64,000 nucleotides of DNA, taken from NCBI RefSeq assembly GCF_000687145.1, contig NZ_JMFG01000018.1, forward strand, positions 2,070 through 66,069, given 5' to 3'. The stretch is from Thermoanaerobaculum aquaticum (GTDB lineage Bacteria; Acidobacteriota; Thermoanaerobaculia; Thermoanaerobaculales; Thermoanaerobaculaceae). The notes under the pieces are model-generated. The model saw nothing but the letters and a program-made list of their open reading frames with translations. It ran no database searches and had not been told where the DNA came from. The position numbers and the translations under genes are program-made. The stretch's first letter is position 1. Each line of letters begins with the position of its first letter. Below, piece after piece: positions 50,099-57,943 of the stretch.

Positions 50099-51591
50099 GG
50101 CGTTTTCTTGTAGCTATCGCACTCTGGCAGCTGGCTGCAGGGCCCGTGGGAGGGCAAACGGCGCCCCTGGTTTGGGGTGCGGACGCCGAAGGAGGTGCTC
50201 CGTACGTCTTTTACCACCGGGAAAGCGGGGAGCTGGTGGGGTTCGAGGTGGACCTGGCCCGGGCCCTGGAGCGCCGTCTGGGCCGCCCCATCGTGTTCCG
50301 CCAGTACGATTTCAAAAGGCTGGTGGATGGCCTCGAGCGAGGGGATTTGGACCTGGTGATGAACGGTCTGGAGGTCACCCCCGATCGTGCCAGGCGCGTG
50401 CGCTTTACCCGTCCTTACTACGTCTTTCGCCTGCAGCTGGTGGTGCGAAAGGGGGAAAGCAGGTGCGGGGATCTGGCTTGCTGCGTGAAGGCCGCCGCTC
50501 GCATTGGCACCCTGGAAAACAGCGCGGCCTCCCGGCTGCTGGCCGACCTTGGTGCGGTAGCGCTGCTGTACGACAGCCAGGTGACGCCCTTTGAGGACCT
50601 GCAGCTGGGGAGGCTGGATGCGCTGCTGCTGGACGTACCCATCGTTAGGGCGTTTTTGCCCCATTGGCCGGATCTGGTGGCGGTGGAACCGCCCATCCCC
50701 GGCCGGGGGTTTTACGCCATTGCCGTAAGAAAGGAAGATGAGGCTCTAGCGGCGCAGCTGGACGAAGCGCTGGCTTTTCTGGCCGCCACTGGCGAGCTGC
50801 GGGCCATCCTGGAGCGCTGGGGGCTCTGGGATCAGGGGCAGGAGGAGCTTTTGCCGCCGGGTTTTTCCGGCTCCCTTGCGGTTTCGCAGGGAAGCTCACC
50901 CCCTGCTGGTGCTTCCCCGCGGCGGCTTTTGACCTTGGCGCTTTTGGCAAAGGCGGCGCTGGTGACGGTGGCGCTTTCGCTGGCCAGCATGGGGTTGGCG
51001 GTGCTTACGGGGCTTGGGGTGGCGGTGGCACGGCTTTACGGGCCGGGGTGGCTGCAAGCGGGGGCCCTGGTTTACGTGGAGTTTTTCCGGGGTGTGCCGG
51101 TGCTCTTGTTGCTTTACCTGCTTTACTTTGGCTTGCCGGCGGCGTGGGCTGCCCTCACCGGCACGCCAGGGCTTTACATTTCACCCTTCTGGACGGCGGT
51201 GGTGGGCTTGGGTCTTACCTACGCCGCGTACGAGGCGGAAATTTACCGCGCCGCGCTGCAAGCCATCCCCCCCACCCAGTGGGAGGCGGCGGCAAGCCTC
51301 GGTCTTTCGCCAAAACAAACCTTTGTGCACGTGGTGCTGCCCCAGGCCTTGAGGCTGGTGTTGCCCCCTTCCACCTCGGATTTCGTGGCGCTTTTTAAGG
51401 ACACCAGCCTTGCCGGTACCATTACCGTGGTGGAGCTGGCCAAGCAGTACCAGATCATCTCCACCTCGGGAGCGGATTTTCGGGTCTTGGTGGAGGCCGG
51501 TTTGATCACCGCCTGCCTGTACCTCTTCATGTCGGTGCCGGTGGGGCACCTGGCCCGGCGGTGGGAGCGGCGCCTGGCATCGGCGAGGTAG
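50092..51591 (+). CDS. Amino-acid ABC transporter, fused binding protein and permease
   Basis: A 499-residue fusion. Residues ~20-265 form the periplasmic solute-binding domain after a signal peptide (ELVGFEVDLARALERRLG, VTPDRARRVRFTRPYY). Residues ~280-499 are a HisM/GlnP permease with the coupling EAASLGLSPKQTFVHVVLPQALRLVLPP motif (in parts: EAAASLGLSPKQTF). It likely imports a polar amino acid. The ATG lies inside the acyl-CoA dehydrogenase stop. The ATPase follows at once. Confidence 0.93.
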   Translation: MLRRFLVAIALWQLAAGPVGGQTAPLVWGADAEGGAPYVFYHRESGELVGFEVDLARALERRLGRPIVFRQYDFKRLVDGLERGDLDLVMNGLEVTPDRARRVRFTRPYYVFRLQLVVRKGESRCGDLACCVKAAARIGTLENSAASRLLADLGAVALLYDSQVTPFEDLQLGRLDALLLDVPIVRAFLPHWPDLVAVEPPIPGRGFYAIAVRKEDEALAAQLDEALAFLAATGELRAILERWGLWDQGQEELLPPGFSGSLAVSQGSSPPAGASPRRLLTLALLAKAALVTVALSLASMGLAVLTGLGVAVARLYGPGWLQAGALVYVEFFRGVPVLLLLYLLYFGLPAAWAALTGTPGLYISPFWTAVVGLGLTYAAYEAEIYRAALQAIPPTQWEAAASLGLSPKQTFVHVVLPQALRLVLPPSTSDFVALFKDTSLAGTITVVELAKQYQIISTSGADFRVLVEAGLITACLYLFMSVPVGHLARRWERRLASAR

Positions 51592-51593
51592 CC

Positions 51594-52334
51594 ATGGTGC
51601 GGATCCTCGTGCGGGGCTTGAGCAAGTTTTTTGCTTCCCGTGCCGTTCTGGAGGATGTGTCGCTCAGCGTGGAGCCCGGTGAAACACTGGTGGTGCTGGG
51701 TCCCTCGGGAGCGGGCAAGTCCACGTTGTTGCGTTGTGTGGCGGGACTTTCGCCTTTTGACGCCGGCGAGGTGCAGGTGAACTCCTGGGTTTTGCGCCCG
51801 GGGGCCCAGGGGCTTTCTGCGGGCGCCGCCCTCCGCCAGCGGGTGGGGTTTATCTTCCAGGATTTCGGCCTTTTCCCGCACAAGCGGGCGTGGGAAAACG
51901 TGGCGCTGGCACCGCGTTTGGTGCGCAAGCTGGAGGCCGAAACGGCCCGGGAGCAGGCGCTGGAGCTTTTGGCCAAGGTGGGCCTGGCCGCGCGGGCCGA
52001 GGCTTATCCCCACCAGCTTTCCGGTGGGGAAAAGCAGAGGGTGGCCATTGCCCGGGCGCTGGCCATGGCACCGGCGGCGCTTCTGGGCGATGAGATCACC
52101 AGCTCTTTGGACCCCGAGCTCAAGTGGGAGGTGGTGGAGACCCTGCTGCGGCTCAAGGGGGAGGGGCTCACCTTGCTTTTGGTAACCCACGAGGTGGGGC
52201 TGGCCCGGCAGGTGGCGGACCGGGTGCTGCTGCTGGTAGAAGGGAAGGTGGTGGAGGAGGGTCCCACACAAACGCTTTTGTCCCGGCCCAGGACCCCCCG
52301 TGGCCAGCAGTTCCTCTCCCGGTTGTTGGTGTAG
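51594..52334 (+). CDS. Amino-acid ABC transporter ATP-binding protein
   Basis: A 246-residue ABC ATPase: Walker A GPSGAGKST, signature LSGGEKQRVAIARALA, Walker B LLGDEITSSLD (with Gly in place of the usual aromatic or Phe), and an H-loop VTHEVG. It energises the fused binding-protein permease before it; the ATG is 2 nt after that stop. Confidence 0.95.
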   Translation: MVRILVRGLSKFFASRAVLEDVSLSVEPGETLVVLGPSGAGKSTLLRCVAGLSPFDAGEVQVNSWVLRPGAQGLSAGAALRQRVGFIFQDFGLFPHKRAWENVALAPRLVRKLEAETAREQALELLAKVGLAARAEAYPHQLSGGEKQRVAIARALAMAPAALLGDEITSSLDPELKWEVVETLLRLKGEGLTLLLVTHEVGLARQVADRVLLLVEGKVVEEGPTQTLLSRPRTPRGQQFLSRLLV

Positions 52335-52420
52335 CAGCATTTAGCTCCAGAATGGGGCAAACTGCGGTTTCTCTTCTTTCTGCTGCAGTTTGCCTTTGCA
52401 AAAAGCACGACCCCAGGCGC

Positions 52421-52451
52421 AAAAAAGAAAAAAGCGCCGGCGAACCGGCGC
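52421..52451 (-). terminator. Rho-independent terminator of the distal hsp20
   Basis: On the minus strand GCGCCGG (52445-52451), a TTCG loop and CCGGCGC (52434-52440) form a stem, then a T-rich tract (TTTTTTCTTTTTT) at 52421-52433. It lies 22 bp after the hsp20 stop. Confidence 0.9.
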
Positions 52452-52473
52452 CAGAGGCCACGCGGAGCGGAAG

Positions 52474-52932
52474 TTACTTCTCTTCCACCTTGACCGGAAT
52501 GGCCTTGGGTTTGGCCTCCTCGCGCTTGGGCAGGGTCAAGTGGAGGACGCCCAGCTTGTAGGAAGCGCTGATCTTGTCGGGGTTGACGTTGGAAGGCAAG
52601 GTGAAGGTGCGCTCGAAGGAGCCGTAGGACCGCTCCACCCGGTGGTAGGTTTCGCCCTCCTCCGCCTTCTCGAACTTGCGAGATCCGCGGATGGAGAGCA
52701 CCCCACCTTCCACCGTCACCTCCACATCCTTGGGATCAACGCCAGGAAGCTCTACGGAAATCTCCAGGGCGTCCTTGCTCTCCTTCACATCCACCGCGGG
52801 CAACCAGCTGCCGGTGATGTAGTCCTCCTCCACCCGGCGAGGACGGCCCCAGATCTCGTCAAAGAGCCTGCTCATCCGCTCCTGCATGGCGGCCATTTCT
52901 TTGAAGGGATCCCAACGAACCAGGCTGGTCAT
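52474..52932 (-). CDS. Small heat-shock protein Hsp20
   Basis: A 152-residue stand-alone holdase chaperone. The alpha-crystallin domain begins at LPAVDVKESKDALEISVELPG and continues VEVTVEGGVLSIRGSRKFE; the C terminus has an IPV-type anchor (AIPVKVEEK). I chose the ATG at 52930-52932 (GAAAGGAGGG upstream). Its promoter shares a 32-bp block with that of dnaK, so HspR probably controls both. Confidence 0.96.
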   Translation of the reverse strand: MTSLVRWDPFKEMAAMQERMSRLFDEIWGRPRRVEEDYITGSWLPAVDVKESKDALEISVELPGVDPKDVEVTVEGGVLSIRGSRKFEKAEEGETYHRVERSYGSFERTFTLPSNVNPDKISASYKLGVLHLTLPKREEAKPKAIPVKVEEK

Positions 52933-52976
52933 CGTTCTTCCCTCCTTTCTGGAGATCGTTTCCCGACCTCCGGGCA

Positions 52977-53008
52977 ATAATATAGGACCTTAGTGTAAGG
53001 TTGTCAAG
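52977..53008 (-). promoter_or_regulatory. hsp20 promoter with HAIR-like HspR operator
   Basis: On the minus strand TTGACA, a 17-bp spacer and TATATT. CTTGA, ten bases, then CTAAGG covers the HAIR positions at 10 of 14. A perfect dyad ACCTTA-cac-TAAGGT lies between -35 and -10. The block is 26 of 32 identical to the dnaK block. Confidence 0.82.
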
Positions 53009-53056
53009 TACCGGTGCCAATGCGATACAAAATCTGCTAATCCTACGCTAAATTGG

Positions 53057-54829
53057 ATGACCTTCGCCTTCTGCTACCCTAAGACCGTGACACCGTGGTT
53101 GATTCTGCTGGCGGCGGTAAGCCCTCTGGCCTTGCGCGTTGAGGTGGAGCCTCTGGGCAAGGGAGCAACAAGCACGGTGGTGGCGGTGGCCGTGCAGGTG
53201 GCCCCGGAGGAACGGGAGCAGCTCGGTCCGCGCGTGCGGTTTCACGTGGAGTTTTGGAAGGGGTCCCAGAAGCTGGACGACGGCAGCGGGGTGGGGGAGC
53301 TGGCCGGGGATGGCAGCTTCCTCCTTTACCGGGAGTGGCCCTCGGGGGAAGGGCTCCTGCGGGTGGAGGTGAGCTCGCTGGATGGCTCAAAGGCAGGGGT
53401 GGTGGAGCGGAAGGTGGTGGTGCCGGTGCTGGACAAGCCCTTTGTGGCGCCGGAAGGGGCACCGCCGGACGCTACGGCGCTGGCGCCCTCGCCTCCGGCG
53501 GAGGAAGCGGTGCGTTTTGCCCGCCCCCGCCTGGGAACGGTCGTGGGCACCGTGGAGCTTACCCTGGAGGCGCCGGAAGATACGGGGGAGGTGCGGTTCT
53601 TCCAGGACAACCAGCTGGTGGTGGTCAAAAACCGCCCCCCCTGGCAGCTTTCCCTCTCCCTGGGGGCTACGCCGCGAAGGACCGTGGTCCGCGCCGAAGC
53701 GTGGAGCCGCGATGGGCGCCTTATAGGGGAAGACGCGGTGGTGCTCTCGGGCAGCGAAAACCGCCTGGAGGTGCAGATCCTGCTCCGGGAGGGCAAAGGG
53801 CAGGACCAACCCACCAGGGTCACGGTGGCGGTTTCACCCCCCGGTCTTGAGGAGGAGGTGGTGCTCCGGGTTGACGACCGGCCGGTGGCCCGCTGGCTGT
53901 CCTGCCCCTGTGTCACCGAGCTTCCGGCGCAAGCACTCCGTTCCGCGCGGATTCTGGTGGCGGAGGCGCGGGGCGGGGGGAGGGAAGGGGAAGCGGTTTT
54001 GGCGGTGGGAACCGGGACGCTCCTGGAGACCGCCAGGGTGGACGTGGTGGAGTTGCCGGTGGCGGTGCTGGATGCCGCGGGAAGACCCGTTTCGGATTTG
54101 CGCCCGGAGGACTTTCACGTCTGGGAGGACGGTCAACCGGTGGTCGTGGACTCGCTGGGACGCAGTGAGGACCTGCCGGTGCTCTTGGGCCTTGCCGTGG
54201 ACGTTTCCGGCTCCATGGAAAAGGACTTTCCGCTGGTACGGCAAGCGGTGGGCGGGTTCCTGGCTGATTTCCTGCGGCCTGGGGATCGGTTTTTCCTGGG
54301 CACCTTTTCCTGGGAATTTAGCTTGCTGCTGCCCTGGGGTTCCGAGCCCCGGTTGGCGGTGGACCGTTTGGCCGGGGTGCGGGTGGAAGGGGGTACCTCC
54401 CTTCACGATGCGGTGATCAAGGCCCTGGAGCTGTTTCGGGGGAAGAAAGGCCCCCGCGGGCTGGTGGTGATTACCGACGGCGAGGACACCACCTCCCGCA
54501 CCGGCTGGGACGCGGCTTTGCGCTACGCCCGCACCATGCGGACCCCTATCTTTCCTGTGGGTATTCGCGTTTCGGTGCTGGACTTTGTGTTCCGCAGCAG
54601 GCTTTCGGAGTTGGCCGCCGCCACCGGTGGCGAGGCGTTTTTTGTGGGAAAGCCCGAGGACCTGCCGGCGGTTTATCGGCGCATTGGCGAGCAACTGCGC
54701 CAGCAGTACGTGGTGGTTTACCGCTCGCCGGCCAGCTCCGCTGGCGATGCCTTTCGACAGGTCACGGTGAAGGTGCAGAGGGAAGGCGTCACGGTGAGGA
54801 CCATCCCCGGTTACTTTCCGAGCCCCTGA
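53057..54829 (+). CDS. VWFA-related domain protein, probably exported
   Basis: A 590-residue protein with an N-terminal hydrophobic segment (LILLAAVSPLALRV), an Ig-like beta-rich middle and a C-terminal von Willebrand A domain with an intact MIDAS start (LAVDVSGSMEKD), GTSLHDAV and VVITDGEDTTSR. This matches the VWFA-related family common in acidobacteria. The start may instead be a GTG at 53087. Its role is unknown. Confidence 0.82.
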   Translation: MTFAFCYPKTVTPWLILLAAVSPLALRVEVEPLGKGATSTVVAVAVQVAPEEREQLGPRVRFHVEFWKGSQKLDDGSGVGELAGDGSFLLYREWPSGEGLLRVEVSSLDGSKAGVVERKVVVPVLDKPFVAPEGAPPDATALAPSPPAEEAVRFARPRLGTVVGTVELTLEAPEDTGEVRFFQDNQLVVVKNRPPWQLSLSLGATPRRTVVRAEAWSRDGRLIGEDAVVLSGSENRLEVQILLREGKGQDQPTRVTVAVSPPGLEEEVVLRVDDRPVARWLSCPCVTELPAQALRSARILVAEARGGGREGEAVLAVGTGTLLETARVDVVELPVAVLDAAGRPVSDLRPEDFHVWEDGQPVVVDSLGRSEDLPVLLGLAVDVSGSMEKDFPLVRQAVGGFLADFLRPGDRFFLGTFSWEFSLLLPWGSEPRLAVDRLAGVRVEGGTSLHDAVIKALELFRGKKGPRGLVVITDGEDTTSRTGWDAALRYARTMRTPIFPVGIRVSVLDFVFRSRLSELAAATGGEAFFVGKPEDLPAVYRRIGEQLRQQYVVVYRSPASSAGDAFRQVTVKVQREGVTVRTIPGYFPSP

Positions 54830-54860
54830 AAGCGGGGAAGCTCCCAGGAGCAATTGGGGT

Positions 54861-54866
54861 TATAGT
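54861..54866 (+). promoter_or_regulatory. -10 box (TATAGT) of the HD-GYP gene
   Basis: The -10 ends 7 bp before the ATG at 54874 with no ribosome site between, so the mRNA is probably leaderless. The -35 is weak. Confidence 0.45.
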
Positions 54867-54873
54867 GGGTGAG

Positions 54874-56754
54874 ATGGCCCAGGGTTTTTACGTCACCCCC
54901 GAAGTGGCTGGCCGTTCGGGCCTTTCGGAAACCGTCATCCGGCCGGGGCCGGTGGCCGGCGGCTCGGTAATCCTCACCTCGGTGGACACCTTGAAGACCT
55001 GGGCGGCCCCGCTGCCCTCCGGGGTGCTGTGGCTGGTGCTGGGGGATCCTGGGGATGGCGAGCTGCCGGTGGACCCTTTCATGGTGCTTCCCCCGCACGC
55101 CCCGGCTTCTACCGTGCAGAGGGCGGTGCTGGCGGCTTTGGAAACCGCCAGCCTTCGGCTCAAGCTGCAGGACCTGCAAAGCGAGGTGCACCTCGCCCAG
55201 GAGCGGCAGCTGGAGCTGGCCCGCATTGGCATTGCCCTGGTGGCGGAGCGCGACCTGGAAAGGCTTTTGGAGCGCATCCTTTCCAGCGCCCGGGAGCTGG
55301 TGTGCGCCGATGCCGGTTCGCTTTACCTTTTGGAAGAACGGGACGGCGACAAGCTCTTGCATTTCATGCTGGCGCAAAACGATTCGGTACCGGTGGCCTT
55401 TTCGGCGTGGTCGGTGCCGGTGGATGAGAGCTCCATGGCCGGTTACGTGGCGGCTTCCGGGGAGTGCGTGAGCGTGGAGGACGTGCGCTACCTGGCCAAA
55501 GATGCCCCTTACCACTTCAACCCCAGTTTTGACGAAGCCTCCGGGTACCACACCCGCTCGCTTTTGACGGTGCCCATGGCTACGCGCACCGGCGAAATCG
55601 TGGGGGTTCTCCAGCTCATCAACCGGAAACGGCAAAGGCAGGCCAAGATTACCTCCAGCGCCGAGGCCGATCGCTGGGTGGTGCCCTTTTCCCAAGCGGA
55701 TGTGGCGGTGATCCGGGCTATGGCTGCGCAGGCGGCGGTGGCCATTGAAAACAGCCGTCTGGTGGCGGAAATCGAAAGGCTCTTTGAGTCCTTCGTGCGT
55801 GCCTCGGTGATGGCTATCGAGCAGCGGGATCCTTCCACCCGTGGGCATTCCGTGCGGGTGGCTCACTACACCTTGGGTTTGGCCCGGGCGGTGGAGCAAA
55901 ACCCCCCCGAGCCGTACCAGGGCCTGCGGTTTTCCCGGGACGATTTGCTGCAGCTGCGCTACGCCGCGTTGCTCCACGACTTCGGGAAAGTGGGGGTGCG
56001 GGAAGCGGTGCTCACCAAGCCCAAGAAGCTTTACCCTGAAAGGCTGCAGTTGATCCTGGAGCGCTTCCGCCACGCCCGCCGTGCCCAGGAGGTGATGCTC
56101 TTGCGCAAGCTCCTCCAGCGGCTGGTGGCGATGGGTTTGCCCCCCACCGCCGAAGACCTCAAAGCGCTGGAAGCGGCCGTGAGCCAGATGCGGGCGGAGT
56201 TTGACGAGAAGCTGGCCAAGGTCTTGGAAGCCAACGAACCTACGGTGCTGGCGGAAAGCACCGCCGGGCTTTTGCAGAAGCTTTCAGGAGCGCAGTTTTT
56301 AGGGGAAAACGGCGAGCCTTTGCCACTTTTGACCCCCGAGGAGCTGCGCTGGCTTTCCGTCCCCAAGGGCAGCCTGGACGAGGAGGAGCGCCGGGAGGTG
56401 GAATCCCACGTGGTGCACTCCTACCAGTTCCTGCTCACCATCCCCTGGCCCAGGCGGCTCGCCCGGGTCCCGGAAATTGCCTACGGCCACCACGAAAAGC
56501 TGGACGGTCGGGGTTACCCCCGCCGCTTGCGGGGGGAGCAAATCCCGCCGGAAGTGCGGATGATGACTATTTGCGACATGTACGACGCCCTCACCGCTGC
56601 CGACCGGCCCTACAAGAAAGCGGTCAACCCCGAGCGGGCCCTGGGCATCCTGGAGGAGGAGGTCAGGCAAGGGGGGCTGGACCGGGACCTCTTCCGGGTG
56701 TTTTTGGAAGCAAAGATTTACGCCAGCCCGCCTCCCCAGGACGCCTGGTCTTAA
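54874..56754 (+). CDS. GAF and HD-GYP domain protein
   Basis: A 626-residue cytoplasmic protein: unusual N-terminal ~100 residues, a coiled-coil, a GAF domain (~125-290) and an HD-GYP domain with LLHDFGKVG near 367 and GHHEKLDGRGYP near 538. HD-GYP domains hydrolyse cyclic di-GMP or similar dinucleotides. The 170-residue distance between the two motifs is much larger than usual, so an insert of about 110 residues splits the domain. Its stop overlaps the convergent LysE gene by 4 nt. Confidence 0.88.
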   Translation: MAQGFYVTPEVAGRSGLSETVIRPGPVAGGSVILTSVDTLKTWAAPLPSGVLWLVLGDPGDGELPVDPFMVLPPHAPASTVQRAVLAALETASLRLKLQDLQSEVHLAQERQLELARIGIALVAERDLERLLERILSSARELVCADAGSLYLLEERDGDKLLHFMLAQNDSVPVAFSAWSVPVDESSMAGYVAASGECVSVEDVRYLAKDAPYHFNPSFDEASGYHTRSLLTVPMATRTGEIVGVLQLINRKRQRQAKITSSAEADRWVVPFSQADVAVIRAMAAQAAVAIENSRLVAEIERLFESFVRASVMAIEQRDPSTRGHSVRVAHYTLGLARAVEQNPPEPYQGLRFSRDDLLQLRYAALLHDFGKVGVREAVLTKPKKLYPERLQLILERFRHARRAQEVMLLRKLLQRLVAMGLPPTAEDLKALEAAVSQMRAEFDEKLAKVLEANEPTVLAESTAGLLQKLSGAQFLGENGEPLPLLTPEELRWLSVPKGSLDEEERREVESHVVHSYQFLLTIPWPRRLARVPEIAYGHHEKLDGRGYPRRLRGEQIPPEVRMMTICDMYDALTAADRPYKKAVNPERALGILEEEVRQGGLDRDLFRVFLEAKIYASPPPQDAWS

Positions 56755-57428
56755 CCGGGAAGGCCCCAGCGGAGCCCCAAACGGTACCCACCCAAGCCCA
56801 CCAGCCCCAAACCCAGGATCACGAGCACCACCGCCAGGACCCTCACCACCAGCGCTTCGGTTTTGGGTGAAAGGAGCGTTTTTCCGTGGTGGAGGGCGTA
56901 AAGCAGCGGTGCGTACCAGCACACCACCCCGCCGATGAGCGCCCCCAGCATCCACAAAAGCCCCGGTTCGCCGTAGGTGCGGGCCGCTTCCACAAAGGCA
57001 AGACCGGCGGTCACCCACCAAAGCCAGTAGTGGGGGTTGGCCAGGGAAACCCCCATTCCCAAAAGCAAATAGCGAAACCGCGGCCGGCTGTTGCTGGTCC
57101 AGTTGGGTTGGGGTTCGCGGCTGGGCCGGTGACGGGCCGAGCTCAAGCCGCCCCACAAAAGCACCAGCCCACCGGCAATTTCCACCGCCGGCAGGGCCCC
57201 CAGCCGCGCCAGGGAAGGGCCAGCCCCGGCGGCCAGCGCTGCAAACAACAGCCCGTCCAGGAGGGTGGCTCCCAAGAGAAACCAGAAAGCCGCGCCCAGG
57301 CGATGGGCCAAGCCCAAGCGGGTAGCCACCAGCGTTATTGGCCCCGGGATCACCACGGTGGCGAACGACACCAAAAACCCGGTGATGACCAGGGCCGGGA
57401 GGGAAAGGGGAAGCGTAAGGTTCGTCAA
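56751..57428 (-). CDS. LysE-family exporter
   Basis: A 225-residue membrane protein with about six hydrophobic segments. GPITLVATRLGLAHRLGAAFWFLLGATLLDG (quoted part: GPITLVATRLGLA) matches the LysE/RhtB N terminus. It exports amino acids or similar small solutes. The start is a TTG (57426-57428) with weak TGAGG upstream; a downstream start is possible. It follows the adenosine-kinase-family gene by 3 nt. Confidence 0.82.
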   Translation of the reverse strand: MTNLTLPLSLPALVITGFLVSFATVVIPGPITLVATRLGLAHRLGAAFWFLLGATLLDGLLFAALAAGAGPSLARLGALPAVEIAGGLVLLWGGLSSARHRPSREPQPNWTSNSRPRFRYLLLGMGVSLANPHYWLWWVTAGLAFVEAARTYGEPGLLWMLGALIGGVVCWYAPLLYALHHGKTLLSPKTEALVVRVLAVVLVILGLGLVGLGGYRLGLRWGLPG

Positions 57429-57431
57429 GCC

Positions 57432-57917
57432 TCAACCCAGCTTGTAACCGATGGTGCGCAAGAACCGCAGCCTTGCCAAAACGTCTTCATCCTTTTCCAC
57501 ACCCTTGGGGGAAACCCCATCCACCACCCCTAAGATGGCCCTTCCCTGTTCGGTTTCGGCCACCACCACCTCCACCGGGTTGGCGCTGGCGCAGTAAATG
57601 CGGCAAACCTCGGGCACCATCTTGATGGCGTTGAGCACGTTGATGGGGTAGCCCTGCTCGAGGAATACGAAAAACGAATGACCGGCACCCACGGCGAGGG
57701 CATTGCGGGTGGCCAGCTCAATCAGCGCCTCATCGTTTCCCGAGCGGCGGATAAGGGCCGGTCCTGAGGACTCGCAGAAAGCCAGGCCAAACTTCATTTG
57801 CGGGGCGGTGGTAACGATGGCCTCGTGGATGTCCTCCACGGTTTTTATGAAGTGGGCTTGTCCCAGGATGAAGTTCGTGCTTTCCGGCTTTTCCACTTTG
57901 ACGGTGAGGATGGTCAT
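57432..57917 (-). CDS. Adenosine-specific kinase family protein
   Basis: The 161-residue protein matches the compact DUF355/adenosine-specific kinase family: NFILGQAHFIKTVEDIHEA, FGLAFCESSGPALIR, GHSFFVFLEQGYPINVLNAI and RIYCASANPVEVVVAE. Adenosine-kinase activity is a structural assignment and not well tested. It is common in archaea and thermophilic bacteria. Confidence 0.88.
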   Translation of the reverse strand: MTILTVKVEKPESTNFILGQAHFIKTVEDIHEAIVTTAPQMKFGLAFCESSGPALIRRSGNDEALIELATRNALAVGAGHSFFVFLEQGYPINVLNAIKMVPEVCRIYCASANPVEVVVAETEQGRAILGVVDGVSPKGVEKDEDVLARLRFLRTIGYKLG

Positions 57918-57943
57918 GGCTCCCTCCTTTCTTTGGCTTGCGT

